64,000 nucleotides of DNA from Pelosinus sp. UFO1 (GTDB taxonomy: Bacteria; Bacillota; Negativicutes; DSM-13327). A program made the translations under genes and the position numbers. Shown here one piece after another: positions 34,264 to 44,081 of this stretch (positions are counted from its first letter, which is position 1; every line of letters begins with the position of its first letter). The notes under the pieces are model-generated. The model ran no database searches. It had not been told where the DNA came from and worked only from the letters and a program-made list of their open reading frames with translations. The stretch covers positions 3,650,001 to 3,714,000 of the forward strand of contig NZ_CP008852.1 of assembly GCF_000725345.1 (NCBI RefSeq). Direction: 5' to 3'.

Positions 34264-34788
34264 TTAATCTGCATTAGCAACAATTAATGATATAGCTTCT
34301 TTAGAAACTGATTTTTCCATATAAAATGCCATAAGAAGATATAAAGGTATACTGATTGCTATATGAATCAATGTGAAGTTTACTCCTAATGAAGCTGCTT
34401 CAAATACTACTATAGGAAGTTTTGTGCTTGACCATACGCCTAGAAAAAATATTACATTGGATAACTTCGCTCCTTTTTTTAGGAGAAGAACCCCCATTGG
34501 AAATGCTACATATAATGGCCCTGCCGCTACAGTTCCAAGTACAAAAGCTATGAGAAGCCCAATTATCCCTGACCCATGGCCCATGTATCTTATCAAGGTT
34601 TCCTTTGGAACCCAAATGTCCATCAGGCCCATAATAATAAAAATCGGAGGAATCAATAAAAGCATTTCCTTTAAATTTGATAGTGTAATATCAAATGCAT
34701 TTTTACCAATCGTATTATTTATAAAAAAGATTGCTATTTGTACTAAAAGAAATATTAGTGCCCATTTATACGTCTTTAATAGTTTCAT
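34264..34788 (-). CDS. Permease half-protein (UPF0718/YraQ-like), second subunit
   Basis: 174 residues, five to six membrane segments. GIIGLLIAFVLGTVAAGPLY then VAFPMGVLLLKKGAKLSNVI is the conserved DUF318-type permease repeat. It begins one base after the stop of the preceding half-permease, so the two are translationally coupled. Families of this type export metalloids or other small anions; the substrate here is not known. Confidence 0.82.
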   Translation of the reverse strand: MKLLKTYKWALIFLLVQIAIFFINNTIGKNAFDITLSNLKEMLLLIPPIFIIMGLMDIWVPKETLIRYMGHGSGIIGLLIAFVLGTVAAGPLYVAFPMGVLLLKKGAKLSNVIFFLGVWSSTKLPIVVFEAASLGVNFTLIHIAISIPLYLLMAFYMEKSVSKEAISLIVANAD

Positions 34789-34789
34789 T

Positions 34790-35266
34790 TTACATCACCA
34801 TCCCTATTACAGCAGTAAATGCTATACAAATGATAAATGATAAAACAATTCGTTTTACAGCGATATTCTTATTAAAATATTTTATCTCTGCTGGAAGAGA
34901 AACAATACCAACGGCCATAATTGTTGAAACCAATGCAGCAACTTGCATATAACCTGCCCCGGCTTTAAGCAAAGTCCCTCCAAGAGGAAATGCCACGAAA
35001 CTTGGAAGTGATACAATAGATCCAATTATTAATGCTATAATTGCACCTAATACACCAGATTCGGAACCTATCAGAGTTGTGATTACTCTTTGGTTAAGAA
35101 CAGCTAAGGTGATTCCTATAAAAAACATCATTGCAAGCACAACTGGAATCAATTTCTCAAATGACTTCCACGCAACTTTGATGCTTTTTTTAGTTTTGCT
35201 CTTATCTTTAATAAATGAAACTAATAATAAAATTCCGGCAACTGAATATAAAACACTTGATACCAT
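34790..35266 (-). CDS. Permease half-protein (UPF0718/YraQ-like), first subunit
   Basis: 158 residues, four to five membrane segments. GVLGAIIALIIGSIVSLPSF then VAFPLGGTLLKAGAGYMQVA repeats the motif of its neighbour, so the pair forms the two halves of one permease. It lies 16 bp after the PadR-type regulator gene on the same strand. Confidence 0.82.
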   Translation of the reverse strand: MVSSVLYSVAGILLLVSFIKDKSKTKKSIKVAWKSFEKLIPVVLAMMFFIGITLAVLNQRVITTLIGSESGVLGAIIALIIGSIVSLPSFVAFPLGGTLLKAGAGYMQVAALVSTIMAVGIVSLPAEIKYFNKNIAVKRIVLSFIICIAFTAVIGMVM

Positions 35267-35282
35267 TTCGCACCACCTAATC

Positions 35283-35618
35283 CTAAAAATCTAATCTATC
35301 AAATTCGGATAGAAAGTATTCAAGATTTCTTTTTCTTTCTTCGATATCATCTTTATATTCTTTTAGCAACCTACATCCTTGTTCTGTTATGGTATAACAC
35401 TTTCTTGCTGCTCCTGGATTTGCTGTATCCCAGCAAGCTTCAACAGCATCTAATTTTTCCAATTCAGAAAGTGCGCGGTAAATAGCAGGTCCATCTGCTT
35501 TAATATATGGCATGGACTCATTCATCTTATTAAGCAACATAGAACCATGTATACTCTCTTTGGCTAAAAATAATAATATAAATGCCGGCAAATGACGGCC
35601 ATAATTTAATCTACTCAT
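35283..35618 (-). CDS. PadR family transcriptional regulator
   Basis: About 111 residues from the ATG at 35618 (GGGGTGA upstream; an in-frame GTG at 35627 overlaps the ribosome binding site). GRHLPAFILLFLAKESIHGS then IYRALSELEKLDAVEACWDT is the PadR winged helix, followed by YTITEQGCRLLKEY and a C-terminal dimerisation helix. It is first in an operon with two half-permeases and likely represses it. Confidence 0.88.
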   Translation of the reverse strand: MSRLNYGRHLPAFILLFLAKESIHGSMLLNKMNESMPYIKADGPAIYRALSELEKLDAVEACWDTANPGAARKCYTITEQGCRLLKEYKDDIEERKRNLEYFLSEFDRLDF

Positions 35619-35637
35619 AAAAATCACCCCTATTTCG

Positions 35638-35659
35638 TATTAACACCTATGTGTTAATA
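35638..35659. promoter_or_regulatory. Perfect palindromic operator of the PadR-permease operon
   Basis: Arms TATTAACAC and GTGTTAATA, perfect over 9 bp with a CTAT centre, 20-41 bp upstream of the PadR start codon. Confidence 0.75.
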
Positions 35660-35726
35660 ACAGTATAGTATTAAAAACATTATAATGTCAATTGAGTTTT
35701 CATGTGATTTGTTTGGAGGAATCAAA

Positions 35727-35775
35727 ATACATAACTCCTGCAAAGCTAGGCTGCTTTGCAGGAGTTTATCATTAT
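35727..35775 (+). repeat. Composite repeat, module 2 hairpin only
   Basis: CTCCTGCAAAG...CTTTGCAGGAG with flanking AAAATACATAA and TTTATCATTATATA. A separate hairpin (GACCACT/AGTGGTC) at 35911-35940 follows before the receptor gene. Confidence 0.8.
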
Positions 35776-36070
35776 ATATTGGTTGCTTTTTATTGGGGGT
35801 CTACAATGGTTCTTTTTTTGTCTTTTATTTAACAGCCATATTCCCATCTTCTCTGCTTGCCTTTTCAAATTGAGTTGGACACAACGAGGATTGGGACTAT
35901 CAGAATAAAAGACCACTCTCCCTTTCAGACAAAAGTGGTCCCCGAGTGCTACCATCATGAATGTAGTCCGTACTTTAATTTTATTAACAATATGTATAAT
36001 TAAAGGTTTTTTCCATAAAATGGCGTATTAAGACATATTATGTAATATTTCTTAGGGAGATGATGCTTGT

Positions 36071-38536
36071 ATGTTATTTTGGTCCAAAAAAGTTCCTACA
36101 CCCTCGTCCCTCCCAGCCTCTACTAACCCCATATCATCCTGCAACATAAATATAGACACGCATACCGCGTTGCTTAAGCATAATCAGGAATGTGCAGTAA
36201 GCAAAATCCGCAACAAAATTGAGGAAACAGAAATTGCGGCAGATAGTCTGATAGAAATTACAAATAGCATCAATCAATCGGTTGAAGTCCAAATGATTTC
36301 CATTGAAAAGGTTGTAGACGAAATCAGTAATTATTCTGCCCTAGCTCAGGAAGTCTGCGCAAGTACGGAGAGCTCTAAGCAAATATCCGGACAAACCTTA
36401 AACGTGGCTAACCAAGGACATGATGCTGTTCGCAGTTCTATCCAGGCGATGAGCGCTATCGGACAATCGGTTGTTGACGCCAAAGGTGTCGTTAGCACGC
36501 TTGAATACAAAGCTGCTCAGATCAATACACTTCTCGATGTTATTAAAGACATTGCGGGAAACACCAATTTACTTTCTTTAAATGCCTCTATCGAGGCCGC
36601 CCGGGCCGGCGAAGCAGGCAGAGGATTCGCCGTAGTAGCCCAAGAAATCAAACATCTCGCGGAACGAAGCGTTGAATCGGTTGATTATATCAGTAAAACC
36701 ATTGCCGAAATCAACCAGAGCATTAACAAGACCCTGCAGGCTATGGATGCCATTGCCACTAAAGTGCAGTTGGGTACCCAAATTGCAAGCGATACCGCTC
36801 AGGTTTTTAATACCATCATTGAGGCTGTCAATAATAGCGGTGCTGTTTATGAAGAAATAAGTGCTGCTATGGGCAAGCAAACGACAAGTCTTGAAAACGT
36901 GATGGGATCGACAGGCAATATGACTACTACTTCTCATCAGCTCATCTCCACCGTGGAAGTAGCTTCCCTCTACACTCAATTTGTAAAAACCACTCTATCC
37001 TCACTGACCGAGGCTTCAACAGGGCTCCAAACAATATCAACGCACATGCTTGAAAAGGTGTCCTGCGCTCCATTCGCCGGAGCGGCTTTACGGACAAGCC
37101 TGCCGAATGAGATTACCACTTTTAATCCACTCATGTCGACAGAATACTTAGGCGGCCACATTCTCTCGAATGCCCATTCAGGACTGCTTTCTATCAACGC
37201 ATCCGGTCATTTGGCTCCTGGTATTGCTAAGAGTTGGCATTTGGAAGGCGACCGAACATGGGTATTTAACCTTCGTAAGGGGGCCAAGTTTCATAACGGA
37301 CAGGAAATTACCGCCCAAGATATAAAACAATGCTATGAACGTCTCCTACATCCATCGACCGGATCTCCCAATGCTTGGTGCCTGGAATATGTGGTAGGAG
37401 CTGAAGAATACAGTAAGGGTATAGCGAGTACTGTCAGCGGGATCACCGTCCTAAATCGCTACCAACTGAGTATAAGACTGTCCTTTCCTTATAGCGGCTT
37501 TCTATTGAACCTAGGACAATTTTACTGTTCCATTACCACTACCGACGATAAGAATAATATCATTGGCTGTGGTCCGTATGTGCTTAACACCGAAGAAGAC
37601 CTCTGTACACTCAATGCTTTTTCAGAGCATTTTAACGGAGAAGCATATATTAAAACGATTCAGGTACAACTCACGAAAGAAAATGTAGCAGAGGACTTCA
37701 TTGATGGAAAATATGATTTTATATTCATTGATAATAAGTCATTACTTGATAAACTCAAACCAGTGCCGGACATAAAGATATCTACTAACACTATCATGGG
37801 TACTTACTACGCTGGCTTTAATCTCACCTCTACATCCCCGTACGTACAAAACTGCGAGGCCAGACAAGCCTTTAACTACGCCATCAACAAACAGCGAATT
37901 ATCGATGAAATTTTGGGAGGCCTAGGCAGCGAGAGTAAAGGCCCATTCCCTCCCAGCATCGTAAATGACTCCTCCCTCTCAGGATATAGCTACAACCCTT
38001 CTCTAGCAAAAAATTTATTAGTAAAAAGTTGCCTAACAACTGTTCGCCAGAAATTTAGAATTATGTACCGGCAAGATGCGGGACCTACGGTGTTTAACAA
38101 GATTACGGAATACATCTTGGAAGACCTGACAAGTATCGGAGTAGTATGCGAGCTTATCAATGTGCCAGCTGCCAAATACCTTGACGTAAACCTGATTAAA
38201 AGCAGTGCCGATTTGTATATCGCCCGTTGGGTCGCAGACACGGGTGATCCCGATAATTTTCTGCATCCTCTATTTTCCCCCGGCCTGCGTACAAACCGAT
38301 CCAGCTATAATAGTGAAATAGTAAATAAAAAATTAGCCATGGCTAATCAGATGATACATCCCGCGAAACGACTTGATATGTACAAAGATATTCAAAAGAT
38401 GCTCGTACAGGACTGCCCATGGATCTTCCTCTACCATCCCAATATGGCTTACGCTAATAGAAATAATATTTCTGGTATAAAAATGAACCCTTTAGGACTC
38501 TTTAAGTATGAAGATATCCTCATGGAGAAAACCTAG
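36071..38536 (+). CDS. Chemoreceptor signalling domain fused to peptide-binding (SBP_bac_5) domain
   Basis: 821 residues without signal peptide or membrane segment. Residues about 60-325 form a coiled-coil methyl-accepting signalling domain; its hairpin tip at about 161-200 keeps [20 protein letters not shown] followed by [20 protein letters not shown]. From about 335 to the end it is a family 5 extracytoplasmic solute-binding protein ([60 protein letters not shown]). These are normally secreted lipoproteins that feed ABC peptide transporters. Here the fold is cytoplasmic and attached behind the signalling tip, so it probably senses an intracellular peptide or similar ligand and signals to CheA. 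A GGGAGATGATGCTTGT leader precedes the ATG; the gene is monocistronic. Confidence 0.9.
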   Translation: MLFWSKKVPTPSSLPASTNPISSCNINIDTHTALLKHNQECAVSKIRNKIEETEIAADSLIEITNSINQSVEVQMISIEKVVDEISNYSALAQEVCASTESSKQISGQTLNVANQGHDAVRSSIQAMSAIGQSVVDAKGVVSTLEYKAAQINTLLDVIKDIAGNTNLLSLNASIEAARAGEAGRGFAVVAQEIKHLAERSVESVDYISKTIAEINQSINKTLQAMDAIATKVQLGTQIASDTAQVFNTIIEAVNNSGAVYEEISAAMGKQTTSLENVMGSTGNMTTTSHQLISTVEVASLYTQFVKTTLSSLTEASTGLQTISTHMLEKVSCAPFAGAALRTSLPNEITTFNPLMSTEYLGGHILSNAHSGLLSINASGHLAPGIAKSWHLEGDRTWVFNLRKGAKFHNGQEITAQDIKQCYERLLHPSTGSPNAWCLEYVVGAEEYSKGIASTVSGITVLNRYQLSIRLSFPYSGFLLNLGQFYCSITTTDDKNNIIGCGPYVLNTEEDLCTLNAFSEHFNGEAYIKTIQVQLTKENVAEDFIDGKYDFIFIDNKSLLDKLKPVPDIKISTNTIMGTYYAGFNLTSTSPYVQNCEARQAFNYAINKQRIIDEILGGLGSESKGPFPPSIVNDSSLSGYSYNPSLAKNLLVKSCLTTVRQKFRIMYRQDAGPTVFNKITEYILEDLTSIGVVCELINVPAAKYLDVNLIKSSADLYIARWVADTGDPDNFLHPLFSPGLRTNRSSYNSEIVNKKLAMANQMIHPAKRLDMYKDIQKMLVQDCPWIFLYHPNMAYANRNNISGIKMNPLGLFKYEDILMEKT

Positions 38537-38557
38537 TCTTCTAAGAAAATTTTACGC

Positions 38558-38606
38558 AAAATCACGGTCACGTGCGAAGCATCAACTTCGAACGTGACCG
38601 TGATTT
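38558..38606. terminator. Strong bidirectional terminator
   Basis: About 20-bp arms (AAATCACGGTCACGT and ACGTGACCGTGATTT, extended by CGAAG/CTTCG with one mismatch) with T runs on both sides, between convergent genes. Confidence 0.9.
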
Positions 38607-38620
38607 TCATTAATTTAAGT

Positions 38621-39973
38621 TCAATCCTTAAGTTCAACTCGCTTAATTTCTCCAACAACGAACAAATAACAGAAAATAGCAACAAGGCAATGTACAGCAA
38701 TATAAACTAGCGCACCATTAAATGATCCTGTTATTTTTATAATATAACCAATTGCAATGGGGGTAATGATGCTGGTAAGATTACCAAAAATGTTTAAGAC
38801 AGCGCCACTCACACCAACCATTGCTTTTGGCGCAGTATCGGAATTGACCGTCCAGCCAAGTTGACCCAGACCTTTACCGAAGAAGGCTACAGACATGACA
38901 GCGATGACTATCCATTCCGTGTCCACATAATTACAGGCGATTATCGTGGTTCCTAATAACATCCCTACTATAATCGGTATTTTCCTGGCAATAGTAAGGG
39001 AATAACCCCTTTTGAGTAAGAAATCGGATAACATTCCACCCAAAATTCCGCCCACAAAACCAAATATGGCGGGTACAGAAGCAGCAAAACCGGCTTTGAG
39101 AATCGTCATTCCACGAGCCTGCACTAGATAAACTGGAAACCAAGTAATAAAGAAATATATTGTAGCGTTAATGCAGTATTGAGCAATATAGATTCCTAGC
39201 ATCATACGATTTTTGAGTAGTTGTTTAACATATTTCATGTTAGGTCCATCTTGCTTAGCTCCATCTTTCTTTGCTTGATCCATATCGACCAAGCCGCCGC
39301 CTTCTGTAATATACTCAATCTCAGCTTCATTCGCCATCGGATGATCTTTAGGATTATGAATAAACTTATTCCATACCAATGTGAAGAGCATTCCTAGCGC
39401 CCCCATAACCACAAAGACATAGTGCCAACCATAAGTGAATACAAGCCATCCCATCAACGGCCCAAACAATACGGTGGCAGCAGCTTGACCTGAACTAAAA
39501 ATGGCTGCTGCAGTACCGCGCTCTGCGGCAGGGAACCAAGCCGCAACAATTCGACTATTTGCTGGAAACGAGGGTGCTTCTGAAGCGCCAACCATAAACC
39601 TTAACGCAAACAAAGTAGCAATTGCAGTAAATCCAGCTAGAAAACCAACGAAACCTTGAAATAATGTAAATAAAGACCAAAAGAAAATACTACCTGCATA
39701 CACTTTTCTTGAACCAAATCGATCTAATAAATATCCTCCTGGTAACTGGCAAAGAACATATGCCCAACCAAAGGCAGAAAAGATATAACCCATGGCTACA
39801 GAATCCATATGCAAATCTTTTGCAATCTCTGGGCCGGCCAATGCAATCGTAGCGCGATCGGCGTAATTAATTATAGTAACAATAAATAATATAGCTACAA
39901 CTATCCAGCGAACATTCGTCTTCTTTGCTGTGGAAGGAGTTATATTTTGTGTAACATCATTGGTCATATTCAT
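38621..39973 (-). CDS. MFS transporter, GudP/GarP-like sugar-diacid permease
   Basis: About 450 residues from the ATG at 39973, which has AGGTGG at correct spacing. Twelve membrane segments. IINYADRATIALAGPEIAKD, LPGGYLLDRFGSRKVYAGSI, APSFPANSRIVAAWFPAAER and ITWFPVYLVQARGMTILKAG closely follow E. coli GudP (anion:cation symporter family). It is downstream of tartrate dehydratase genes on the same strand, so tartrate or a related diacid is the likely substrate. Confidence 0.9.
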   Translation of the reverse strand: MNMTNDVTQNITPSTAKKTNVRWIVVAILFIVTIINYADRATIALAGPEIAKDLHMDSVAMGYIFSAFGWAYVLCQLPGGYLLDRFGSRKVYAGSIFFWSLFTLFQGFVGFLAGFTAIATLFALRFMVGASEAPSFPANSRIVAAWFPAAERGTAAAIFSSGQAAATVLFGPLMGWLVFTYGWHYVFVVMGALGMLFTLVWNKFIHNPKDHPMANEAEIEYITEGGGLVDMDQAKKDGAKQDGPNMKYVKQLLKNRMMLGIYIAQYCINATIYFFITWFPVYLVQARGMTILKAGFAASVPAIFGFVGGILGGMLSDFLLKRGYSLTIARKIPIIVGMLLGTTIIACNYVDTEWIVIAVMSVAFFGKGLGQLGWTVNSDTAPKAMVGVSGAVLNIFGNLTSIITPIAIGYIIKITGSFNGALVYIAVHCLVAIFCYLFVVGEIKRVELKD

Positions 39974-39984
39974 AAATCCACCTA

Positions 39985-40010
39985 GTAGATTTGCTAACAC
40001 ACAAATCTAC
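39985..40010. promoter_or_regulatory. Perfect inverted repeat upstream of the MFS transporter
   Basis: Arms GTAGATTTG and CAAATCTAC with an 8-nt loop, ending just upstream of the AGGTGG ribosome binding site. Either an operator or a leader hairpin that tunes translation. Confidence 0.55.
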
Positions 40011-40079
40011 ACTACCCTTTCTTCATTATTTAAAAACGAGTTTGCAGGTTTTTCTCCCAAAAATTCCTCTGACTTACAC

Positions 40080-40559
40080 CTAAGAGTTAAGTACATCCAT
40101 GCTTATTTTTAATAAAATTTTCTTTATTTTATTAGGTTGTTCACTAGCATTACAATTAGCACGATGAACGTCCCATGGAAAAAATACTGCAAACATTCCT
40201 TGTGTGAGAATAACCTGAGTTTCTGCAGCAACATTCTTATAAAATAATATATCTCGCTCACGCAAACAATCTTCATCGATTTCACCAATTCCTGCTATCG
40301 GAGCTGAGGTTATCATTTCTTCTCCTGAACAAATATATTGGATATCTATATACTTCTCATGACTTTCTGGTCTACGTTGCTCTTTAGGCTCAGTTTCATA
40401 TTCTGTAATTTTCGCATAAATTTGCTTGCCTTGGATTTCGTGTTCCCCTAATGACAAGGAGAAAAGATCTGTTTCTAAGAGAAATTTAAGACCAGCCTGT
40501 ATTCCAGAGGGATATAAACCTATCTCCTCTTTTATGTTTAGCAAATTTCCTATAATCAT
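40080..40559 (-). CDS. YhcH/YjgK/YiaL (DUF386) family protein
   Basis: 159 residues, usual length. RRPESHEKYIDIQYICSGEE and GMFAVFFPWDVHRANCNASE carry the cupin metal ligands (His, Glu, His) of the TabA/YiaL family. Members occur in sugar-acid and sialic-acid operons, with proposed isomerase or epimerase roles. It lies between ttdB and the transporter. Confidence 0.9.
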   Translation of the reverse strand: MIIGNLLNIKEEIGLYPSGIQAGLKFLLETDLFSLSLGEHEIQGKQIYAKITEYETEPKEQRRPESHEKYIDIQYICSGEEMITSAPIAGIGEIDEDCLRERDILFYKNVAAETQVILTQGMFAVFFPWDVHRANCNASEQPNKIKKILLKISMDVLNS

Positions 40560-40649
40560 TGTTTTATATCTACTCTTTCAATATGGTTTCTAATAAAGGA
40601 AGTTTGCAGGAACCTTTCCCGCAAACTCCTTCTATTTTTACTACTTTAA

Positions 40650-41255
40650 CTATTTAATAAACTTAACTTGACTACAAATATCTTTAACAATTGGTACTTT
40701 CTTCTCGTTGAATATTGCCTTATTCGTTTCAAAGAGATTGTTTCCTTTGGTATCAATGGAAATAATAAGCGGACCAAATTCTTTCACTCTACATACCCAA
40801 AGCGCCTCAGGCATTCCAAGTTCCAACCATTCAACTCTCTCAATTTCCTCAACTTCGGTAGCAGCCAGTACCGCACAGCCACCAGGGAACACTGCGTGAA
40901 CTGCTTTGTGAGTTTGGCACCCTTCCACTGTATTCGGACCCATGCCACCTTTACCGACGATTAGTTTTACCCCAGTCTCTGCGATAAATTCCTTTTCAAA
41001 CTTCTCCATCCGCATGCTGGTGGTAGGCCCAATGGAAATCATTTTCCAACCATCACCGTCTTTGACAACAATCGGTCCAGCATGGAAAATTGCTAATCCT
41101 GCCAAATCAACTGGCAGTTTCTGTCCTAACTCGATAAGGCGGCGATGAGGCACATCACGGCAAGTAACTAAATATCCATTTAGGTATACAACGTCTCCCG
41201 CTGTCAATTGCTCAAGGTCTTCATTCTGAATTGGTGTTGTTAAAACTTTTTTCAC
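40650..41255 (-). CDS. ttdB: L(+)-tartrate dehydratase/fumarase class I, beta subunit
   Basis: 201 residues, the size of Ttd[41 protein letters not shown] and [20 protein letters not shown] mark the swivelling domain that completes the active site. Its start overlaps the alpha subunit stop by 4 bp (ATGA), indicating coupled translation. Two-subunit fumarase cannot be fully excluded. Confidence 0.9.
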   Translation of the reverse strand: MKKVLTTPIQNEDLEQLTAGDVVYLNGYLVTCRDVPHRRLIELGQKLPVDLAGLAIFHAGPIVVKDGDGWKMISIGPTTSMRMEKFEKEFIAETGVKLIVGKGGMGPNTVEGCQTHKAVHAVFPGGCAVLAATEVEEIERVEWLELGMPEALWVCRVKEFGPLIISIDTKGNNLFETNKAIFNEKKVPIVKDICSQVKFIK

Positions 41256-42151
41256 AGTGTTACCCCCCTGTGTGAAGTAATTTCATAAGTCATATCTTCA
41301 TTGATTTGAATATTCCCTTTTCTATGAGCCCAGCATCCTATGGATACAGCTACGCTGATGGTCGATGGATGGCGAGCAGCCGATTCAACATGAACGCCCA
41401 TGACGGAATTTTTGCCAGATAGCCCTTGTGGCCCAAGCCCTAAATCATTGAGACCTTTCTCCAGCAATCGCTCCATCTCTGCGCCCCGCGAATTAGAATG
41501 ACGTACTCCTAGTGGACGAAACAGTGCCTTTTTCGAAAGTTCTGCCGCCACATCAATGGAACCGCCAATCCCTATCCCTACCAACAATGGTGGGCATGCG
41601 TTGATTCCATAGGAAGTCATTACATCAAAAACAAACTCTACAACTCCCTCATACCCTGCTGCAGGCATCAGAGTTTTCCCCTGTCCTGGCAGACTGCAAC
41701 CGCCGCCAGCCATATATACTTCGATGTTGATCCCTTTTTCATTCGGAATGATTTCCCAATTTATCCAAGGAATACGCTCACCCGTATTAGTGCCAGTATT
41801 TTTCTCTTCGAAAATCTGTACGGCGTTATGACGCAACGGCGCTTCCTTCGTGGCTTGTAGAGCTGCTGTGCGCAGAATATCTTGCACCTCGGCTAAGAGC
41901 GGGAATTCTGAACCAACCTTGACAAAATACTGAACAACTCCGGTGTCTTGGCAACACGGACGATTCAACTTAGTAGCCAATTCCTGATTTTCAGTCATTG
42001 AATCATACACTACCTTTGCCAGATAGGTATCTTCCTGCTCGCGTAACTCTTTTAGCTTAGCTGTGACGTCATCAGGTAGATGTTTGCCCATATAACCCGT
42101 AAATTTGGTCATAATATCTGTCATCGCCTGTATTTTTTCTTCTTTGTTCAT
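41252..42151 (-). CDS. ttdA: L(+)-tartrate dehydratase/fumarase class I, alpha subunit
   Basis: About 299 residues from the ATG at 42151 (GAGGGGG upstream). The [4Fe-4S] ligand cysteines lie in [40 protein letters not shown] and [15 protein letters not shown]. Overall it closely follows E. coli TtdA. It converts tartrate to oxaloacetate with TtdB in the cytoplasm and needs anaerobic conditions. It is divergent from a LysR gene, as ttdR is from ttdAB. Confidence 0.92.
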   Translation of the reverse strand: MNKEEKIQAMTDIMTKFTGYMGKHLPDDVTAKLKELREQEDTYLAKVVYDSMTENQELATKLNRPCCQDTGVVQYFVKVGSEFPLLAEVQDILRTAALQATKEAPLRHNAVQIFEEKNTGTNTGERIPWINWEIIPNEKGINIEVYMAGGGCSLPGQGKTLMPAAGYEGVVEFVFDVMTSYGINACPPLLVGIGIGGSIDVAAELSKKALFRPLGVRHSNSRGAEMERLLEKGLNDLGLGPQGLSGKNSVMGVHVESAARHPSTISVAVSIGCWAHRKGNIQINEDMTYEITSHRGVTL

Positions 42152-42418
42152 GTAATAACCCCCTCGTATCATTTTTACTACAAATCAAGTACTTTCTACT
42201 GTATTAACCCAATGCCAAGCCACACGAATAAAATAAAACCTAAGCACCTCACCGATTGCTTACCAGCAATACAAATCCATGAGTCCAACATTTTAAGAAA
42301 ATAGGAGCATCCTTTTTTTTAGAAATCAGCATTTTCAATATATTCAGTCATTGTTTGCTTTTAATAGTATTCTATTATACAATGTTAAATAGGTCTAATA
42401 TCAAATTATCTATATATC

Positions 42419-42438
42419 ATATAGTTTAAAAACTATAT
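42419..42438. promoter_or_regulatory. LysR-type operator between ttdA and the LysR gene
   Basis: Perfect palindrome with arms ATATAGTTT and AAACTATAT and a 2-nt centre, 25-44 bp before the LysR start codon, in the divergent region where LysR boxes (T-N11-A) are expected. Confidence 0.65.
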
Positions 42439-42462
42439 CATTGTAAGTAAAAGGAGTACAAT

Positions 42463-43380
42463 ATGGAATATCGTCAAATGAGATATGTACTAAAAGTAGC
42501 GGAGGAACGAAGTTTTTCTCAAGCTGCTAAGAAGTTATATATTGCCCAACCCTCTTTAAGCCAATGTATTCAACGGCTAGAAAAACAATTAGGTGTCTTA
42601 TTGTTTGATAGGGCGGTTACGCCCTTGCGTCTTACTTTTGCTGGTGAACGATATATTGATACTGCTAAACAAATTTTAGCTTTAAACGATCAGCTTATTC
42701 AGCAAATGGATGATATTGCGGATTTGAAAACAGGTCGTATTACCATAGGAAGCTCCCCTTTTAGAAGTACTTATCTCCTGCCGCAAGTGCTGCCTATTTT
42801 TCAAAAACAATTTCCAGGTATTGAAATTGTTTTAGCGGAGGGCACTACTGCAGAGTTGGAAGAATTCGCCTTGAATGGCACCACTGACTTTTCAATCGTA
42901 CTTCTACCACTAGCAGAAGATATTTTTGCATATGAACCAATTTTGACAGAGGAACTTTTAGTTGCTTTATCACCCGAGCATCCTTTAAGCAAACAAAATA
43001 AGGGAAGTAATTCTAATCAGCCTCCCTGGCCAACAATAAAAATTTCTCAACTAAAGGAAGTACCATTTATTCTGATGAAACATGGACAAAGGCTGCATCA
43101 CACTTTACTGGATCTTTGCGCACAAGCTGGATTTAAACCGAAAATCATTCTTGAAAGTCAAAGCATGGAAGCAGCACAAGCTTTAGTTGTCGCTGGACTC
43201 GGGGCGACTCTACTCCCTGATACATTAGTTAGACTTAGGCATATGTCCGAACATCCTTGTTATTTTTCAATAGAAGAACCAATAAATCCGAGAACAGTTG
43301 TCATAGCTTATCGGAAAGAAAGATATTTATCTAAAGCTGCCCGTCTATTTATATCTTTGATGAAAGAAATACATAAATAA
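42463..43380 (+). CDS. LysR family regulator, likely controlling the tartrate operon
   Basis: 305 residues. MEYRQMRYVLKVAEERSFSQ, AAKKLYIAQPSLSQCIQRLE and the linker LEKQLGVLLFDRAVTP form the HTH region. The effector domain has ITIGSSPFRSTYLLPQVLPI and ESQSMEAAQALVVAGLGATL. AAAGGAG precedes the ATG. Divergence from ttdAB mirrors TtdR in E. coli. Confidence 0.92.
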   Translation: MEYRQMRYVLKVAEERSFSQAAKKLYIAQPSLSQCIQRLEKQLGVLLFDRAVTPLRLTFAGERYIDTAKQILALNDQLIQQMDDIADLKTGRITIGSSPFRSTYLLPQVLPIFQKQFPGIEIVLAEGTTAELEEFALNGTTDFSIVLLPLAEDIFAYEPILTEELLVALSPEHPLSKQNKGSNSNQPPWPTIKISQLKEVPFILMKHGQRLHHTLLDLCAQAGFKPKIILESQSMEAAQALVVAGLGATLLPDTLVRLRHMSEHPCYFSIEEPINPRTVVIAYRKERYLSKAARLFISLMKEIHK

Positions 43381-43416
43381 AAATACTCAACATTATTAGC
43401 TATGGTTCTACAAAAC

Positions 43417-43439
43417 ACTTCGTCAGAAGTTATTTTTTT
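43417..43439 (+). terminator. Weak terminator after the LysR gene
   Basis: ACTTC and GAAGT with a GTCA loop followed by TATTTTTTTA. A second hairpin (AAAGAAGCT/AGCTTCTTT) lies at 43473-43519. Confidence 0.6.
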
Positions 43440-43611
43440 ATGATTTAATAGTAAGCGTCAAAGCTAAAGAAAAAAGAAGCTTTTACCTTGACGAAAGTCA
43501 ATCAGTAACAGCTTCTTTTACTCTGCGAGAATCGGAAGAAAAAAAGGGCAGCAGCCTTTGCAGCACCTCCGTATCTCTATGATTATTCTATTTCGGTGCA
43601 CTTTTAAAGAC

Positions 43612-43854
43612 TTACGTTTTTTTCTCTACATTAAGGAAAACGTAAATACCAATTATATCACAATCGTCGTTAAACTTTGGTTCGGTAGTAGCTTCTACTA
43701 TTGTGTATTCTTTATTAGCAATTGAAATCGTAGAACCCTTAAGTGCTTGAATTTCATCATGGTCAGGTAAAGATAGCGACATATCCTCGTCATTAAGTAG
43801 TGTTACTCCAGTATCGTTATCACTAACAATGGTAGACGTAGGTATAAAATCCAT
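43612..43854 (-). CDS. Small hypothetical protein, 80 aa
   Basis: Start chosen at 43854 (MDFIPTSTIVSDND), with AAGGAG 10 bp upstream; the frame is open further upstream. It reads GVTLLNDEDMSLSLPDHDEI, then GSTISIANKEYTIVEAT and CDIIGIYVFLNVEKKT, a short beta-rich protein. No family recognised. A broken copy of its 3' end lies at 46819-46875, so it is a duplicated gene. Confidence 0.65.
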   Translation of the reverse strand: MDFIPTSTIVSDNDTGVTLLNDEDMSLSLPDHDEIQALKGSTISIANKEYTIVEATTEPKFNDDCDIIGIYVFLNVEKKT

Positions 43855-43951
43855 ATAAGAGCATCTCCTTGTAAATTTTTCGAAGGCTACTACTCTGTTA
43901 TTGTGCGGCAATAACAATCTCTGTATGCAATCAAAGATTTCCAGTTAAACA

Positions 43952-44075
43952 GGACTCAAGGGGACGGTTCTTTTGAGTTACTCCCACCTTTTTGTCTCAT
44001 ATCATCAATATAGAAACACAATCTTTTCTGTCACTAAATCTTAAACGAGTCAAAGAACCGCCACCTGACTCTTGC
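43952..44075 (+). repeat. Composite repeat, module 1 in direct and inverted copies
   Basis: GACTCAAGGGGACGGTTC with follow-on TTTTGTCTCATATCATCAAT, then about 40 bp later the inverted form GAGTCAAAGAACCGCCACC. Confidence 0.75.
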
Positions 44076-44081
44076 TGGCAG

